Positions 1 to 9,091 of a stretch of DNA of 64,000 bases are shown piece by piece. Below the pieces are notes generated by a model. That model saw nothing but the letters and a program-made list of their open reading frames with translations. It was not told where the DNA came from and did no database searches. A program made the translations under genes and the position numbers. How positions within the stretch are numbered: the stretch's first letter is position 1; the number at the start of each line of letters is the position of its first letter. This DNA comes from an uncultured Clostridia bacterium (lineage in GTDB: Bacteria; Bacillota; Clostridia; Oscillospirales; JAAYOS01), in contig CANRJS010000003.1 in the NCBI GenBank assembly GCA_947631015.1, forward strand, positions 61,446 through 125,445, in the 5' to 3' direction.

Positions 1-297
1 GCCGATAGAGTACGGGGAGACGACGCTTCTGAACGCCTGCGGCTACAAGCTGCTCGACATAGACGTCGGGGAACGTCCGCCGCGTCGGCGGCCGCTCCGC
101 ATGCCGGGACAGAGGCTCGCGCCCCCTCCGGGGCTTCTCATGCCGCACCCCTCAAGGAAAAGCGAACGGTAATGAAGAATATCCGAGCCGCCGCGCGGAA
201 GCGCGGCGGTTCTTTATGTCGAAAAATACCTGTTGCAGTCGACAGATAATTAGTTTATACTGTGAAAAGACTGCCTATGCACGAAAGGAGAGAAAAA

Positions 298-1209
298 ATG
301 AACGGGATAAAGCGCATAGCGGCGCTGATGCTTGTGATAGTTTTAGCGGCGGCGTCGTTTCCGGGAGCTGCAGGCGCTTCGGAGATAGCAGCCGACCCGG
401 CTCTCGGCGAGGAGCTCGACCCGGCTCTCGGCGCGGAACTTGACCCGGTTCTTGACCAGGGCGCGCCGTGGGCACAGGTAAACGTCGTGGCGGACGGGTG
501 CGACGTCATCGGCGCCCGGCTCATGGACAGCACCACTTACCTTCCGCTTCGGAGAGTGTGCGAGGACGCGGGGTATTCGGTGAGCTGGGACGCTGCTGCA
601 AACACCGCCTCCGTGAGCGGAGAGGATCTTCGGATGACGGTCACGCCCGGCGCTGAATATCTCGCCGCCAACGGCAGATACATATATCTGGACAAAACGG
701 CGCAGCTATTCGAAGGGACGCTCTACGTCCCCGCGCGTCCGCTCGCGAAGGCGCTCGGCTGGAACGTGGAGTGGGACGGGAGCACAAAGACGGCGACCCT
801 GACCTCGACGGGTAAGACGATAACGGGCGGCGACGAGTTCTACGACGAAGGCGCGGTTCTGTGGCTCGCGAGGATAATCACGGCCGAGGCGGGCGGCGAG
901 CCGTTCCTCGGTCAGATAGCGGTCGGCGCGGTGGTGCTGAACCGCGTGAGAAGTCCGCGCTACCCGAACACGATATACGGCGTCATATTCGACCGGGTCG
1001 GCGGCGTACAGTTCGAGCCGACGCTGAACGGACGGATATGGTGCACGCCCGGCGCGAACGCCGTCCTTGCGGCGAAGCTCGCGCTTGAGGGAACGAACCC
1101 CGTCGGCGGCAGCCTCTTCTTCCTCAACCCGTCGATAGCAAAGTCCTCTTGGATACAGCGGAACCGCACGTTTTTTGTAAGAATAGGCCGCCACGAGTTT
1201 TATCTGTAA
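298..1209 (+). CDS. Secreted cell wall hydrolase: copper amine oxidase N-like domain plus SleB/CwlJ-like hydrolase domain
   Basis: Signal peptide, then [18 protein letters not shown] / [19 protein letters not shown] repeats, then [28 protein letters not shown]; start moved to ATG 298 behind AGGAGAG. Confidence 0.85.
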   Translation: MNGIKRIAALMLVIVLAAASFPGAAGASEIAADPALGEELDPALGAELDPVLDQGAPWAQVNVVADGCDVIGARLMDSTTYLPLRRVCEDAGYSVSWDAAANTASVSGEDLRMTVTPGAEYLAANGRYIYLDKTAQLFEGTLYVPARPLAKALGWNVEWDGSTKTATLTSTGKTITGGDEFYDEGAVLWLARIITAEAGGEPFLGQIAVGAVVLNRVRSPRYPNTIYGVIFDRVGGVQFEPTLNGRIWCTPGANAVLAAKLALEGTNPVGGSLFFLNPSIAKSSWIQRNRTFFVRIGRHEFYL

Positions 1210-1268
1210 CCCCATGGCCTCCGCCCGAATAGAATGTCTCGAGTGCAGAGCGGAGGTGACAAAAGACA

Positions 1269-1712
1269 ATGGCGTTATCCGATATTGAGCTGTTTGCACG
1301 GCTCATACAGTGCGAAGCGGGAGGCGAAGGCTACAACGGGATGCAGGCTGTGGCGGGCGTCGTGATGAACCGCGTGAACGTGGGCTACGGCGAGTATGCG
1401 AGGGTCTCGAACGGCGGGAGCATCAGGAACATCATCTTCCAGGAGGGACAGTTCGATTGTACGCGGGAGGTGATACGCGGCCGCTACAATCCTCAGAACA
1501 TCTACAATATGACCCCCGACCAGATCCATTACGACATAGCGGAGTGGGCGATAGCCGGCAACCGGCTCGCGGGTATGGGCTGGGCGCTGTGGTTCTATAA
1601 CCCGTACAGCTCGACCTGCCGGGGATTCTTCCCCTCGCAGGTTGGCGCGTTCGCCTTCCGGGTGGGAAACCACTGCTTCTACAACCCCACCGACGCGTAT
1701 GCAGACACCTGA
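1269..1712 (+). CDS. Cell wall hydrolase, SleB/CwlJ family
   Basis: LFARLIQCEAGGEGYNGMQAVAGVVMNRV ... GALWFYNP-type motif; good RBS. Confidence 0.85.
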   Translation: MALSDIELFARLIQCEAGGEGYNGMQAVAGVVMNRVNVGYGEYARVSNGGSIRNIIFQEGQFDCTREVIRGRYNPQNIYNMTPDQIHYDIAEWAIAGNRLAGMGWALWFYNPYSSTCRGFFPSQVGAFAFRVGNHCFYNPTDAYADT

Positions 1713-1734
1713 TTTTTGAGGAGGCCGTATTGAA

Positions 1735-2217
1735 ATGAATTCCGGTAATTATCCCAATTTCAGCTACCGCATGCCGCAGCAGGGCGGCGATACGCAGAAC
1801 GGTCAGATGATGATGCCGCAGCAGAGCCAGTCCCCGGCGCAGTCGGGCGACCCGAACCGCGCCGCGCGCGACTACGTTCTCGCACTGGTGCTTCGGCTGA
1901 ACCCGGCTTTCGAGATCCCGCCGCGCGAGGACTTCAGCTCGGAGGAACTTCAGGGCACCTTCCAGCAGCTCCTCTCGGACAATCTCGGCGCGTATATGAT
2001 AGGCGAGTTCCTGCTAGGCACAAGCGGTATGACCACTCGCGAGGGATTTCTTGTGGGCGTGGGGCGCTCGTTCATACTCCTGTACGACTTCGGGACGCGG
2101 GTGTTTACGATGTGCGACGCGTTCTCGCTGAAGTTTGCGAGCTTCCCTTACCTTGACGCGGAGACGATACGGAACTACATACCGCGCCGCTATCTCTACG
2201 ATCTCGAGAACGGTTGA
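1735..2217 (+). CDS. Hypothetical protein with Q/M-rich N terminus
   Basis: Open frame between hydrolase and terminator, RBS GGAGG upstream. Confidence 0.65.
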   Translation: MNSGNYPNFSYRMPQQGGDTQNGQMMMPQQSQSPAQSGDPNRAARDYVLALVLRLNPAFEIPPREDFSSEELQGTFQQLLSDNLGAYMIGEFLLGTSGMTTREGFLVGVGRSFILLYDFGTRVFTMCDAFSLKFASFPYLDAETIRNYIPRRYLYDLENG

Positions 2218-2230
2218 GCTTTGCAAAAAG

Positions 2231-2260
2231 AACGCGGGCGCCTGTGCGCCCGCGTTTTCC
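2231..2260 (+). terminator. Intrinsic terminator after the 1735-2217 gene
   Basis: AACGCGGGCGC-CTGT-GCGCCCGCGTT followed by TTCCTTTC. Confidence 0.75.
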
Positions 2261-2264
2261 TTTC

Positions 2265-2318
2265 TTGACAACACCTCGCGATTTGTGTATACTGAAATCG
2301 GAACGATAATCATTACTG
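2265..2318 (+). promoter_or_regulatory. Sigma-A-like promoter of the Fur-family gene with a Fur/PerR-box-like site
   Basis: TTGACA-17-TATACT, then AACGATAATCATTACTG. Confidence 0.65.
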
Positions 2319-2333
2319 TTTTCGGAGGCACGC

Positions 2334-2720
2334 ATGAAGAAGTATTCCCACCAGCGCGAGGCTGTGCGCGAGGCGCTCATGAGCGTGAAGAGCCATCCCA
2401 CCGCAAGCGAGATATACGACATGGTGCGTGAAAAGATACCGAACATCAGCCTCGGAACGGTGTACCGCAACCTGTCCGTCCTCGCGGACGAGGGGGAGAT
2501 ACTCCGCATATCCACGGGAGAGGGCACCGAGCGCTTCGACGCGACTACCGGCGCGCACAGTCACCTCGTCTGCTCCCGCTGCGGACGTGTGAGCGACGTG
2601 GACATCCCGACGGGCGAGCTCGAGCGGGCGGCGGAGCTAGCCTCCGGCGCGAGGATAGAGCGCCACAGCCTCATATTCTACGGCGTGTGCGCGGATTGTG
2701 TAAAGAAGGGCGCGTCGTGA
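2334..2720 (+). CDS. Fur-family transcriptional regulator (PerR-like)
   Basis: HPTASEIYDMVREKIPNISLGTVYRNLSVLADEGEI; CxxC...CxxC zinc motifs. Confidence 0.9.
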   Translation: MKKYSHQREAVREALMSVKSHPTASEIYDMVREKIPNISLGTVYRNLSVLADEGEILRISTGEGTERFDATTGAHSHLVCSRCGRVSDVDIPTGELERAAELASGARIERHSLIFYGVCADCVKKGAS

Positions 2721-3043
2721 AGGCGGAGCGGACGGGCGAGGTATTCGCCAAGATTTACGAAATAGTGAAGCGCATCCCGCGCGGCAGAGTGACGACCTAC
2801 GGTCAGGTAGCGCTGCTCGCGGGGAATCCGCGCCTCTCGCGCGCGGTCGGGTACGCTCTGCACGTCAACCCCGAGCCGGGCGAGATACCCTGCCATCGCG
2901 TCGTCAACCGTTTCGGCGAGGTCAGCCGGGCGTTCGCGTTCGGCGGGGAGAATATGCAGATAGAGCTCCTCGAGCGCGAGGGGGTAGAGTTCGTCGCGGG
3001 CAGGGTCCCGCTCGACCGATATATGTGGTACGGAGAGGAGTAG
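2717..3043 (+). CDS. MGMT/Ogt-type methylated-DNA-cysteine methyltransferase domain protein
   Basis: IPRGRVTTYGQVALLAGNPRLSRAVGYAL...IPCHRVVN; GTG start overlaps the Fur stop (GTGA). Confidence 0.88.
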   Translation: MKAERTGEVFAKIYEIVKRIPRGRVTTYGQVALLAGNPRLSRAVGYALHVNPEPGEIPCHRVVNRFGEVSRAFAFGGENMQIELLEREGVEFVAGRVPLDRYMWYGEE

Positions 3044-3096
3044 GCTTTCGCGGGAGAACGCGCTGCGTCAGCGCGTTCTCTGCAGGAATTTTACAG

Positions 3097-3132
3097 ACGG
3101 AAGCGCCGCCCCGACGGGGGCGGCGCTTCCGT
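3097..3132 (-). terminator. Strong hairpin terminator for the 3146-3496 gene
   Basis: ACGGAAGCGCCGCCCC / GGGGCGGCGCTTCCGT, 16-bp stem. Confidence 0.7.
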
Positions 3133-3145
3133 GTTGTTTTGCTGC

Positions 3146-3496
3146 TTAGTGCATGCAGTCGTGGTAGTTGATGGTGTTGTAGCCGTTGCCGCCGCAGCCG
3201 TTGCCGCCGGCGGTGTTGTAGCCGTAGCCGTTCCCGTTCCCGCAGCCGCAGTCGGGCTTCAGGCTCTCGGCGACCTCGGCGGCGCAGCGGGCGGCCTCTG
3301 CAGCGCGCTCTGCGGCGGCGTTCGCCTCCTGCGCGTAGCAGCCTGCGCGGTTAGCTATCTCCGCGGCGCGGTTTGCCATCTCGCAGGCGCACTTGGCGGC
3401 CTTCTCGGCCATGCACTGGGCCTCTGCGGCGGCGCGGGCGTAGGCACGCGCGCGCTCATAGGCGGTGGGGCCGCAGTTCTTGTAACAGTTTCCCAT
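3146..3496 (-). CDS. Ala/Cys-rich low-complexity protein with Gly/Asn-rich tail
   Basis: MGNCYKNCGPTAYERARAYARAAAEAQCMAEKAAKCACEMANRAAEIANRAG...; RBS GGGGGAGA upstream on minus strand; own terminator. Confidence 0.7.
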   Translation of the reverse strand: MGNCYKNCGPTAYERARAYARAAAEAQCMAEKAAKCACEMANRAAEIANRAGCYAQEANAAAERAAEAARCAAEVAESLKPDCGCGNGNGYGYNTAGGNGCGGNGYNTINYHDCMH

Positions 3497-3713
3497 ATCT
3501 TCTCCCCCTCACGTCCGCAGGTGCGGACGCGCCGTCTCTTGCGGCGGACGGCCTGCCGGTGTTCGGGTCATCCCCGTACACATCTTATTCCGATGCGGGG
3601 AGGGCGGTGACTTCAAAATGTTACCGCTTTGTTTCTTGCAATCCGCCGTGCGGTGTGGTAGAATAAAATCAAACAAAGTTCAACAATTTTTTCAAGAGAA
3701 CAGGAGGCTCGCC

Positions 3714-4115
3714 ATGAAAAGAAATTATCTGCGCATTATAGCCGCCCTGCTTGCGGCGCTCATGCTCACGCTTCCGCTTGCCTCCTGCGGCGGAGACGAC
3801 GACAAGGTCGATACCTCGCCCAGTCCGGAGACTTCGACTGCGCCCTCCGAGACGCCTACCCCGCCGCCCACGCCGGAGTATGTCACCGAGTATATCGGCA
3901 CCGTCCACAACGTATCGACCTTCCTCAACGTCCGCTCCGGCCCCGGCACGAACTATGACAAGATAGGCGAGGCGCACGCGGGCGAAAAGTACACCGTCCT
4001 CGAGCAGAACGTCGGCGGCAGCGAGTGGCACAAGATAAGCTTCAGCGGGGTCGAGGGCTACGTCCACGGCGACTATCTCACCATCGAGGCGATACAGGTG
4101 GAAGTGACGGAGTAA
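3714..4115 (+). CDS. Lipoprotein with bacterial SH3 domain
   Basis: Lipobox LPLASCGG; TFLNVRSGPGTNYDKIGEAHAGEKYTVLE...GYVHGDYL. Confidence 0.88.
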   Translation: MKRNYLRIIAALLAALMLTLPLASCGGDDDKVDTSPSPETSTAPSETPTPPPTPEYVTEYIGTVHNVSTFLNVRSGPGTNYDKIGEAHAGEKYTVLEQNVGGSEWHKISFSGVEGYVHGDYLTIEAIQVEVTE

Positions 4116-4168
4116 GACTGCGACAAGAAAACGGAACATTTGAGCTCCGTGATGATTTGCGGCACGTG

Positions 4169-4206
4169 ACAGGGCGGACGACACGTCCGCCCTGTTTTTC
4201 GTTTTT
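4169..4206 (+). terminator. Intrinsic terminator
   Basis: ACAGGGCGGAC-GACAC-GTCCGCCCTGTTTTTCGTTTTT. Confidence 0.85.
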
Positions 4207-4272
4207 CTGCCGGGACATAAATATGCGGCAAAATCGCAAATGTAACTGTTACGGATAAAAGAGAGATGCAGG

Positions 4273-4992
4273 GTGGCAACTTGGGTAACACATTTAATGA
4301 TCGCGGATGGCGTTCTTCAACGTATTTCGAGCTTGGATAGGCGCGGCTTCTGCGTTGGTAATCTTGCTCCGGACTGCAACGTAGAAAATGAAGACTGGAC
4401 AGCCTTTGTGCCGTCCAGAGAAGTAACGCATTGGATGCAGAGCGAGCGAAAGAAAGCGTCCGACTGTGACGCCTTCTGCGCCGAGTACATCATGAAGCGC
4501 AAAGACACTATTAAATCTGCGGAAGAATATGCTTTTCTGCTCGGCTACTACTGCCATCTGATTACCGATGCGGCGTTTCAGGCCATGATCCGGGACGAAG
4601 ACCGCGTAAGAGCGGCTTGGGTACGTATTAAGGCGGATGAAGAATTGAGCGCTGTCGGTGCCGACATGGATGAAACGTGGGATTCGGTAAAAAGTCTCAT
4701 TCCCAAGGCAAATCGGATGCGCGAGATCTACGCGATGGAAGCCGAATATCTGAACGATCACCCAAACTCCGGCTATCTCACGGAGATCCTTCCGTTGAAA
4801 TCCTTTCCCGACTATATTGATGATCTCCCCTGGGGGTGCATCGTCCGCAAGATCGGCGTGATGGGCTATCTACCCGAACCCGACAAAACAATAAATAAGT
4901 TTATTGCTATATCGAAAGACGAGTACGCAAACTTTGTAGAAGATACGATACGGCTTGTGATCCAACAGTTTGCCGAGAAGAATTTGATGTGA
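4273..4992 (+). CDS. Zinc-dependent phospholipase C-like family protein
   Basis: MATWVTHLMIADGVL...FCVGNLAPDCN...THW...YCHLITDAAF. Confidence 0.65.
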   Translation: MATWVTHLMIADGVLQRISSLDRRGFCVGNLAPDCNVENEDWTAFVPSREVTHWMQSERKKASDCDAFCAEYIMKRKDTIKSAEEYAFLLGYYCHLITDAAFQAMIRDEDRVRAAWVRIKADEELSAVGADMDETWDSVKSLIPKANRMREIYAMEAEYLNDHPNSGYLTEILPLKSFPDYIDDLPWGCIVRKIGVMGYLPEPDKTINKFIAISKDEYANFVEDTIRLVIQQFAEKNLM

Positions 4993-5081
4993 AAACATGG
5001 CCGGCCTTATCGGTATCGTGATAATCGTCTGCTTAATGAACAACAAAAACATCAGGGTGCTGGAGAAGCGCGATATGGAGA

Positions 5082-5110
5082 TTGACAAAGGTTGACGAAG
5101 ATGCTATAAT
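5082..5110 (+). promoter_or_regulatory. Promoter of leader peptide/MFS transcript
   Basis: TTGACA-17-TATAAT. Confidence 0.8.
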
Positions 5111-5183
5111 CAATCCCGAATTAAACGATCGGCGGCGAAGAAGACGCGCCGTCGGTTTCGGAGAGCGAAAGGAGGGGCGAGTG

Positions 5184-5279
5184 ATGCTTTTCACATGGTA
5201 CATTCCGATGCTGAGCAGCTGGAAGAATGCGTTTAACGCGGCGGCCGATGGGATCACTGCGCCCTTTTTCAGCCTGTAA
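5184..5279 (+). CDS. Putative 31-aa leader peptide upstream of MFS transporter
   Basis: MLFTWYIPMLSSWKNAFNAAADGITAPFFSL; strong AAAGGAGGGG RBS; followed by hairpin and then MFS gene. Confidence 0.6.
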   Translation: MLFTWYIPMLSSWKNAFNAAADGITAPFFSL

Positions 5280-5311
5280 CGGGTAATATATCTGTCGGCG
5301 TGGTGATTCCG

Positions 5312-5350
5312 GGAGCTTTTCCGCTTGGAGGCGGGAAAGCTCCTTTCGCT
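5312..5350 (+). terminator. Attenuator-like hairpin between leader ORF and MFS gene
   Basis: GGAGCTTTTCCGC-TTGGAG-GCGGGAAAGCTCC (13 bp, one G.U), then TTTCGCTT (weak U-tract). Confidence 0.55.
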
Positions 5351-5379
5351 TGCAAAAAAACGAATGGGAGTTTACCGCA

Positions 5380-6549
5380 ATGAAAAACAGACTTAAGAAC
5401 AACACGAAGCTTTTCTATATATTCAGATTTTTCGCGCGCTTCGCAATGGCCGAGGGCGTGTGGGTGCTCTATATGCTCTCAAAGGGGCTCTCACTGTGGC
5501 AGGTGGGAATGCTCGAGGGCGTCTACCACGCGGCGGCGCTTTTGACGGAGGTGCCGTCCGGCGCGATAGCGGACCTGCTCGGCCGGAAGAAGGTGCTTCT
5601 CGTGAGCCGCCTGCTCGCGTTCGCGAGCTCGATACCGATGATAATGTCGGACAACTTCTTCGTCCTCGCGTTCGGATTTGCGCTCACCGGCTTCAGCGGG
5701 AGCCTCATCTCCGGCACAGAGGACGCGCTCATCTACGACACCTACCTCGGGCTCGGCGAGGAGCGGCGCTTCCTCGGCGCGATGAGTCGCCTCGGATTTG
5801 TGGCGGAGGTGTCGGGCGGGATAGCGGTGCTCGCGGGCGGAATGATAGCGAAGCGCTCCTACCTGCTCTGCTATATCGTCGAGATGGGGATAACGGTGCT
5901 GTCCGTCGCGATATGTTTTCTCCTTTGCGAGCCGGAGACGGAGAAACGGCGGGAGAAGCGTCCCACGCTCCGCGAGCACTTCCGCGCGAGCACGGACGTC
6001 ATACGCGGCGACCGGGACGTGCGCCGGCTGATAATACACTACTCGCTTCTCGAGACGTTCTACGTCAGCGTGTACTTTTACAGTCAGGAGCTCTACCGCT
6101 CGCTCGGCTTTGACGAGGCGGGCATAAGTATAATACTTCTCGGCGCGGGCGCGGCGGCGAGCGTGGGCGCGCTGTTCTGCGAACGGACGGCGCGGCGGCT
6201 CGGACGTCACACCGAATTTGCGGCAGGAGCGTCGCTTGCGCTCGGGATAGCGGCGATGGGCGTTCCGAGCGTCCCGACGTCACTCGCCGGATTTGCTCTC
6301 GCGAGCGCTGCGAGCGCCATGCTCTCGCCGCTCGGCTCCGCCGAGCTGAACCGGCGTATCCCCTCCGAACGCCGCGCGACGCTCATCTCGGTGAAAAGCA
6401 TGTGCTTCTCGGTGGGCATGATAGTTCTCTTCCCGCTGATAGGCGCCCTCGGGGACACCTTCACGCTCGCGCGGCTGCTCGTGCTTCTCGGCGCGGCGCT
6501 GGGCATTTATGTTACCACAAGAAATTTCACTGCAAATCGCGGGCGCTGA
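5380..6549 (+). CDS. MFS transporter
   Basis: Multiple TM segments; EVPSGAIADLLGRKKVLLVSRLL motif. Confidence 0.9.
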   Translation: MKNRLKNNTKLFYIFRFFARFAMAEGVWVLYMLSKGLSLWQVGMLEGVYHAAALLTEVPSGAIADLLGRKKVLLVSRLLAFASSIPMIMSDNFFVLAFGFALTGFSGSLISGTEDALIYDTYLGLGEERRFLGAMSRLGFVAEVSGGIAVLAGGMIAKRSYLLCYIVEMGITVLSVAICFLLCEPETEKRREKRPTLREHFRASTDVIRGDRDVRRLIIHYSLLETFYVSVYFYSQELYRSLGFDEAGISIILLGAGAAASVGALFCERTARRLGRHTEFAAGASLALGIAAMGVPSVPTSLAGFALASAASAMLSPLGSAELNRRIPSERRATLISVKSMCFSVGMIVLFPLIGALGDTFTLARLLVLLGAALGIYVTTRNFTANRGR

Positions 6550-6640
6550 TTTCCGCTTCGTACAATATAAAAGCGCCGACCGAAATCGCCGATATTCCCC
6601 GCGAACCGCTGCGCGCCGCGCGAGGCTGTTGCCAAGCCGA

Positions 6641-6679
6641 AAAACCCTGCGGATGCACAAAATGCATCCGCAGGGTTTT
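6641..6679. terminator. Bidirectional terminator between MFS and HIT genes
   Basis: AAAACCCTGCGGATGCA-CAAAA-TGCATCCGCAGGGTTTT, 17-bp perfect stem. Confidence 0.9.
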
Positions 6680-6684
6680 CGCTT

Positions 6685-7155
6685 TTATGCAGGAATAAGC
6701 CAATCGAGCTCCTCCGCGAGCTGCCGTTCCATCGCCTCGAGCTCGTGCGGGGCGGGACGGTTCCCGTCCGAGTACATCTTTTCCGGGGGATACCACCACA
6801 CCGGCCCCTTTCCGTTGTTGCCGCAGCTTCCGATGTCTCCGCTCACGCGGGGAAAGAGGTGCCAGTGCAGATGTGCGTCGCCCATCCCCAACAGCTCGCA
6901 GTTCATCTTCTCCGCGCCGAAGGCGCGTGATACCGCCTCCGCAACGACCGTCATCTCCTCAAGAAACCGCGCACGCTCGCGGGGATCGAGATGGAAAAGC
7001 TCGGTCGCGCGGCCGTGGTGCTTGTAAAGAAAGAGCGTGTATCCCCGGAAATGCTGATGGTCGCCGATGACGACGTACCCGGTCTCAAGCTCGCGGACGA
7101 AATACGGGTTCTTGCCGCGGCGGATGAGCTCTATGCGGTCGCATATCAGGCACAT
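6685..7155 (-). CDS. HIT family protein
   Basis: MGDAHLHWHLFPRV histidine triad. Confidence 0.88.
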   Translation of the reverse strand: MCLICDRIELIRRGKNPYFVRELETGYVVIGDHQHFRGYTLFLYKHHGRATELFHLDPRERARFLEEMTVVAEAVSRAFGAEKMNCELLGMGDAHLHWHLFPRVSGDIGSCGNNGKGPVWWYPPEKMYSDGNRPAPHELEAMERQLAEELDWLIPA

Positions 7156-7162
7156 GTCTCCG

Positions 7163-7654
7163 TCACCTTATCTTGTACAGCGCCTCGGCGGGCTTCTTTA
7201 TGCGGCGCGGGGTGTCGCCCTCCGGGTAACCGAGAGTGTAGAGCGCCGCGACCGTCGCGGTCTCGGGCAGACCGAGCAGCACGCGAGCGTTCTCCGCGTC
7301 GAAGCTCCCGAGCCAGCATCCGCCGAGACCTTCTTCAACTGCCGCGAGCGACACATACGCAAGCGAGATGGAGCTGTCTATCGTCCTTGCGGACTGCCCG
7401 CACCTCATCGTGCGGTCGCCGTCGAAAGAGACTGCGAGGACGCACGGCGCTGTCGCGACGAACGGCATCTCGGGCGCGAGCTTCGCTATGACCTCCGGGT
7501 CGGTGACGGCCGTTATCCTGTGCGCCTGCTCGTTGCGCGCGGTTGGAGCCATCGCTCCGGCGCGGAGGACGCGCTCGAGCTTTTCGCGCTCTATCGGCCT
7601 TTGCTCGTACTTCCTTATCGACTGCCGCTTCTCAATAAGCTCGTAAATGTTCAT
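7163..7654 (-). CDS. Nitroreductase family protein
   Basis: IEKRQSIRKYEQRPIEREKLERVLRAGAMAPTARNEQ; GLGGCWLGSF. Confidence 0.92.
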   Translation of the reverse strand: MNIYELIEKRQSIRKYEQRPIEREKLERVLRAGAMAPTARNEQAHRITAVTDPEVIAKLAPEMPFVATAPCVLAVSFDGDRTMRCGQSARTIDSSISLAYVSLAAVEEGLGGCWLGSFDAENARVLLGLPETATVAALYTLGYPEGDTPRRIKKPAEALYKIR

Positions 7655-7838
7655 CGTATCGCTCCTCTCATGTTTTCCTCATTGTACCACGCGCGGACGG
7701 GGATTGCAAATAATAACGAACCGTTGCGCGCCGCGCAAAACGGCGTTTGAGTGTTGGCACCTTTCACTATGCATATTTGTTGACTTTTTCCGGACCAGGC
7801 AGTAAAATGTTTAATTATCACGCCTTGGAGGTGGTACA

Positions 7839-8495
7839 TTGAACGACAATTTGTGGGAGGACATGTGGAGCCGCGAGGACGGAGAAGCGCTGTTTCCGTA
7901 CCTTGAGCGCTTCCGTAAGCTGAAGTCGCGCGCCATCGACATCTTTAAGGACTTCGGCGCCGTGCGTATCTGCGACGCCGCCTGCGGCTTTGGCGCGTAT
8001 TCGGTGGCTCTCGCCTCGAACGGTTTTGAGGTGTACAGCTTCGATGTATCTCCGACGGCGGCGCAGCTCACGCGCATGGGCCTTGAACATTGCGGGCTGG
8101 ACGGTACGCGCGTGAAGTCCGCCGACATTCTCGCCACCGGCTACCCGGACGCTTTTTTCGATGGAGCCGTGGCAAACTCCGTGCTCGACCACATGAGCGT
8201 CGGGGACGCAAGGAGCGCACTTTCCGAGCTGTGCCGCATAACGAAGCCGGGCGGCATCATCATGGTGTCATTTGACAGAGCGGATGAGGACGACCTGTCC
8301 CTGCCGCACGAGTGCCTTGACGACGGCAGTATTCTTTACACGTCCGGACGCCGCCGCGGGATGATCTTCCATCCGTATGATGAGGCGGAGGCGCGCCGTC
8401 TTCTGGACGGATTTGAGATCATTTATACCGAGCTGAATCCGCAGGACGAGCAGGCCTTTATTTTCCGAAACACGCCCCGAGCCGGGTCGATTTAA
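7839..8495 (+). CDS. Class I SAM-dependent methyltransferase
   Basis: ICDAACGFGAYSVALASNGFEVYSFDVSPTA; promoter TTGACT-17-TAAAAT upstream; TTG start. Confidence 0.88.
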   Translation: MNDNLWEDMWSREDGEALFPYLERFRKLKSRAIDIFKDFGAVRICDAACGFGAYSVALASNGFEVYSFDVSPTAAQLTRMGLEHCGLDGTRVKSADILATGYPDAFFDGAVANSVLDHMSVGDARSALSELCRITKPGGIIMVSFDRADEDDLSLPHECLDDGSILYTSGRRRGMIFHPYDEAEARRLLDGFEIIYTELNPQDEQAFIFRNTPRAGSI

Positions 8496-8617
8496 GCTCC
8501 GCACCGCCGCACCGCGTCGACTGGAGCGTTTTACACCTAATAACATCGCGGAACCGTTGCGCGCCGCGCAAAACAGTAGTATAATAAACTACATACAGCG
8601 CGCGGGAAGGTGAGAAA

Positions 8618-9076
8618 GTGGTCTGCTCGGAGGAAAAAGCGTCGCCGGAGCTCATAGACACGCTCGTCCGTCTCTCGGAGGACTGGGAGCGCGAGGGGAG
8701 CTGCTGGGGCTATGTAAGGAACTCCGGGGACGACTTCTCGGACAAGCGGATATTCACGGCGCGGGACGGCGGGGAGGTCGTCGGCTATGCGCTCATCACT
8801 CGCAGAACGGCGGAGCGGATGGGCTCGATAGTCCGGGACGGGACGGAGTATGTCGAGCTCGAGGAGCTGTACGTCCTGCCGGAGCGGAGGGACGCCGGTA
8901 TCGGCTCGGCGCTCTTTCGGTTCGTGGAGGACGCCGTGCGGCGCGAGGGCGCGCCGTACCTCCTGCTCGGCACCGCGACGAAGGACCGGCGCGCGATACT
9001 GCACTTCTACATAGACGAAATGGGCATGGAGTTCTGGTCGGCGAGGCTTTTCAAGAAGCTCTCGCCGGACGATTGA
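8618..9076 (+). CDS. GNAT family N-acetyltransferase
   Basis: VELEELYVLPERRDAGIGSALFRFVEDA; GTG start; promoter TTGCGC-17-TATAAT upstream. Confidence 0.88.
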   Translation: MVCSEEKASPELIDTLVRLSEDWEREGSCWGYVRNSGDDFSDKRIFTARDGGEVVGYALITRRTAERMGSIVRDGTEYVELEELYVLPERRDAGIGSALFRFVEDAVRREGAPYLLLGTATKDRRAILHFYIDEMGMEFWSARLFKKLSPDD

Positions 9077-9091
9077 GAGGAGAGTGGCAGG

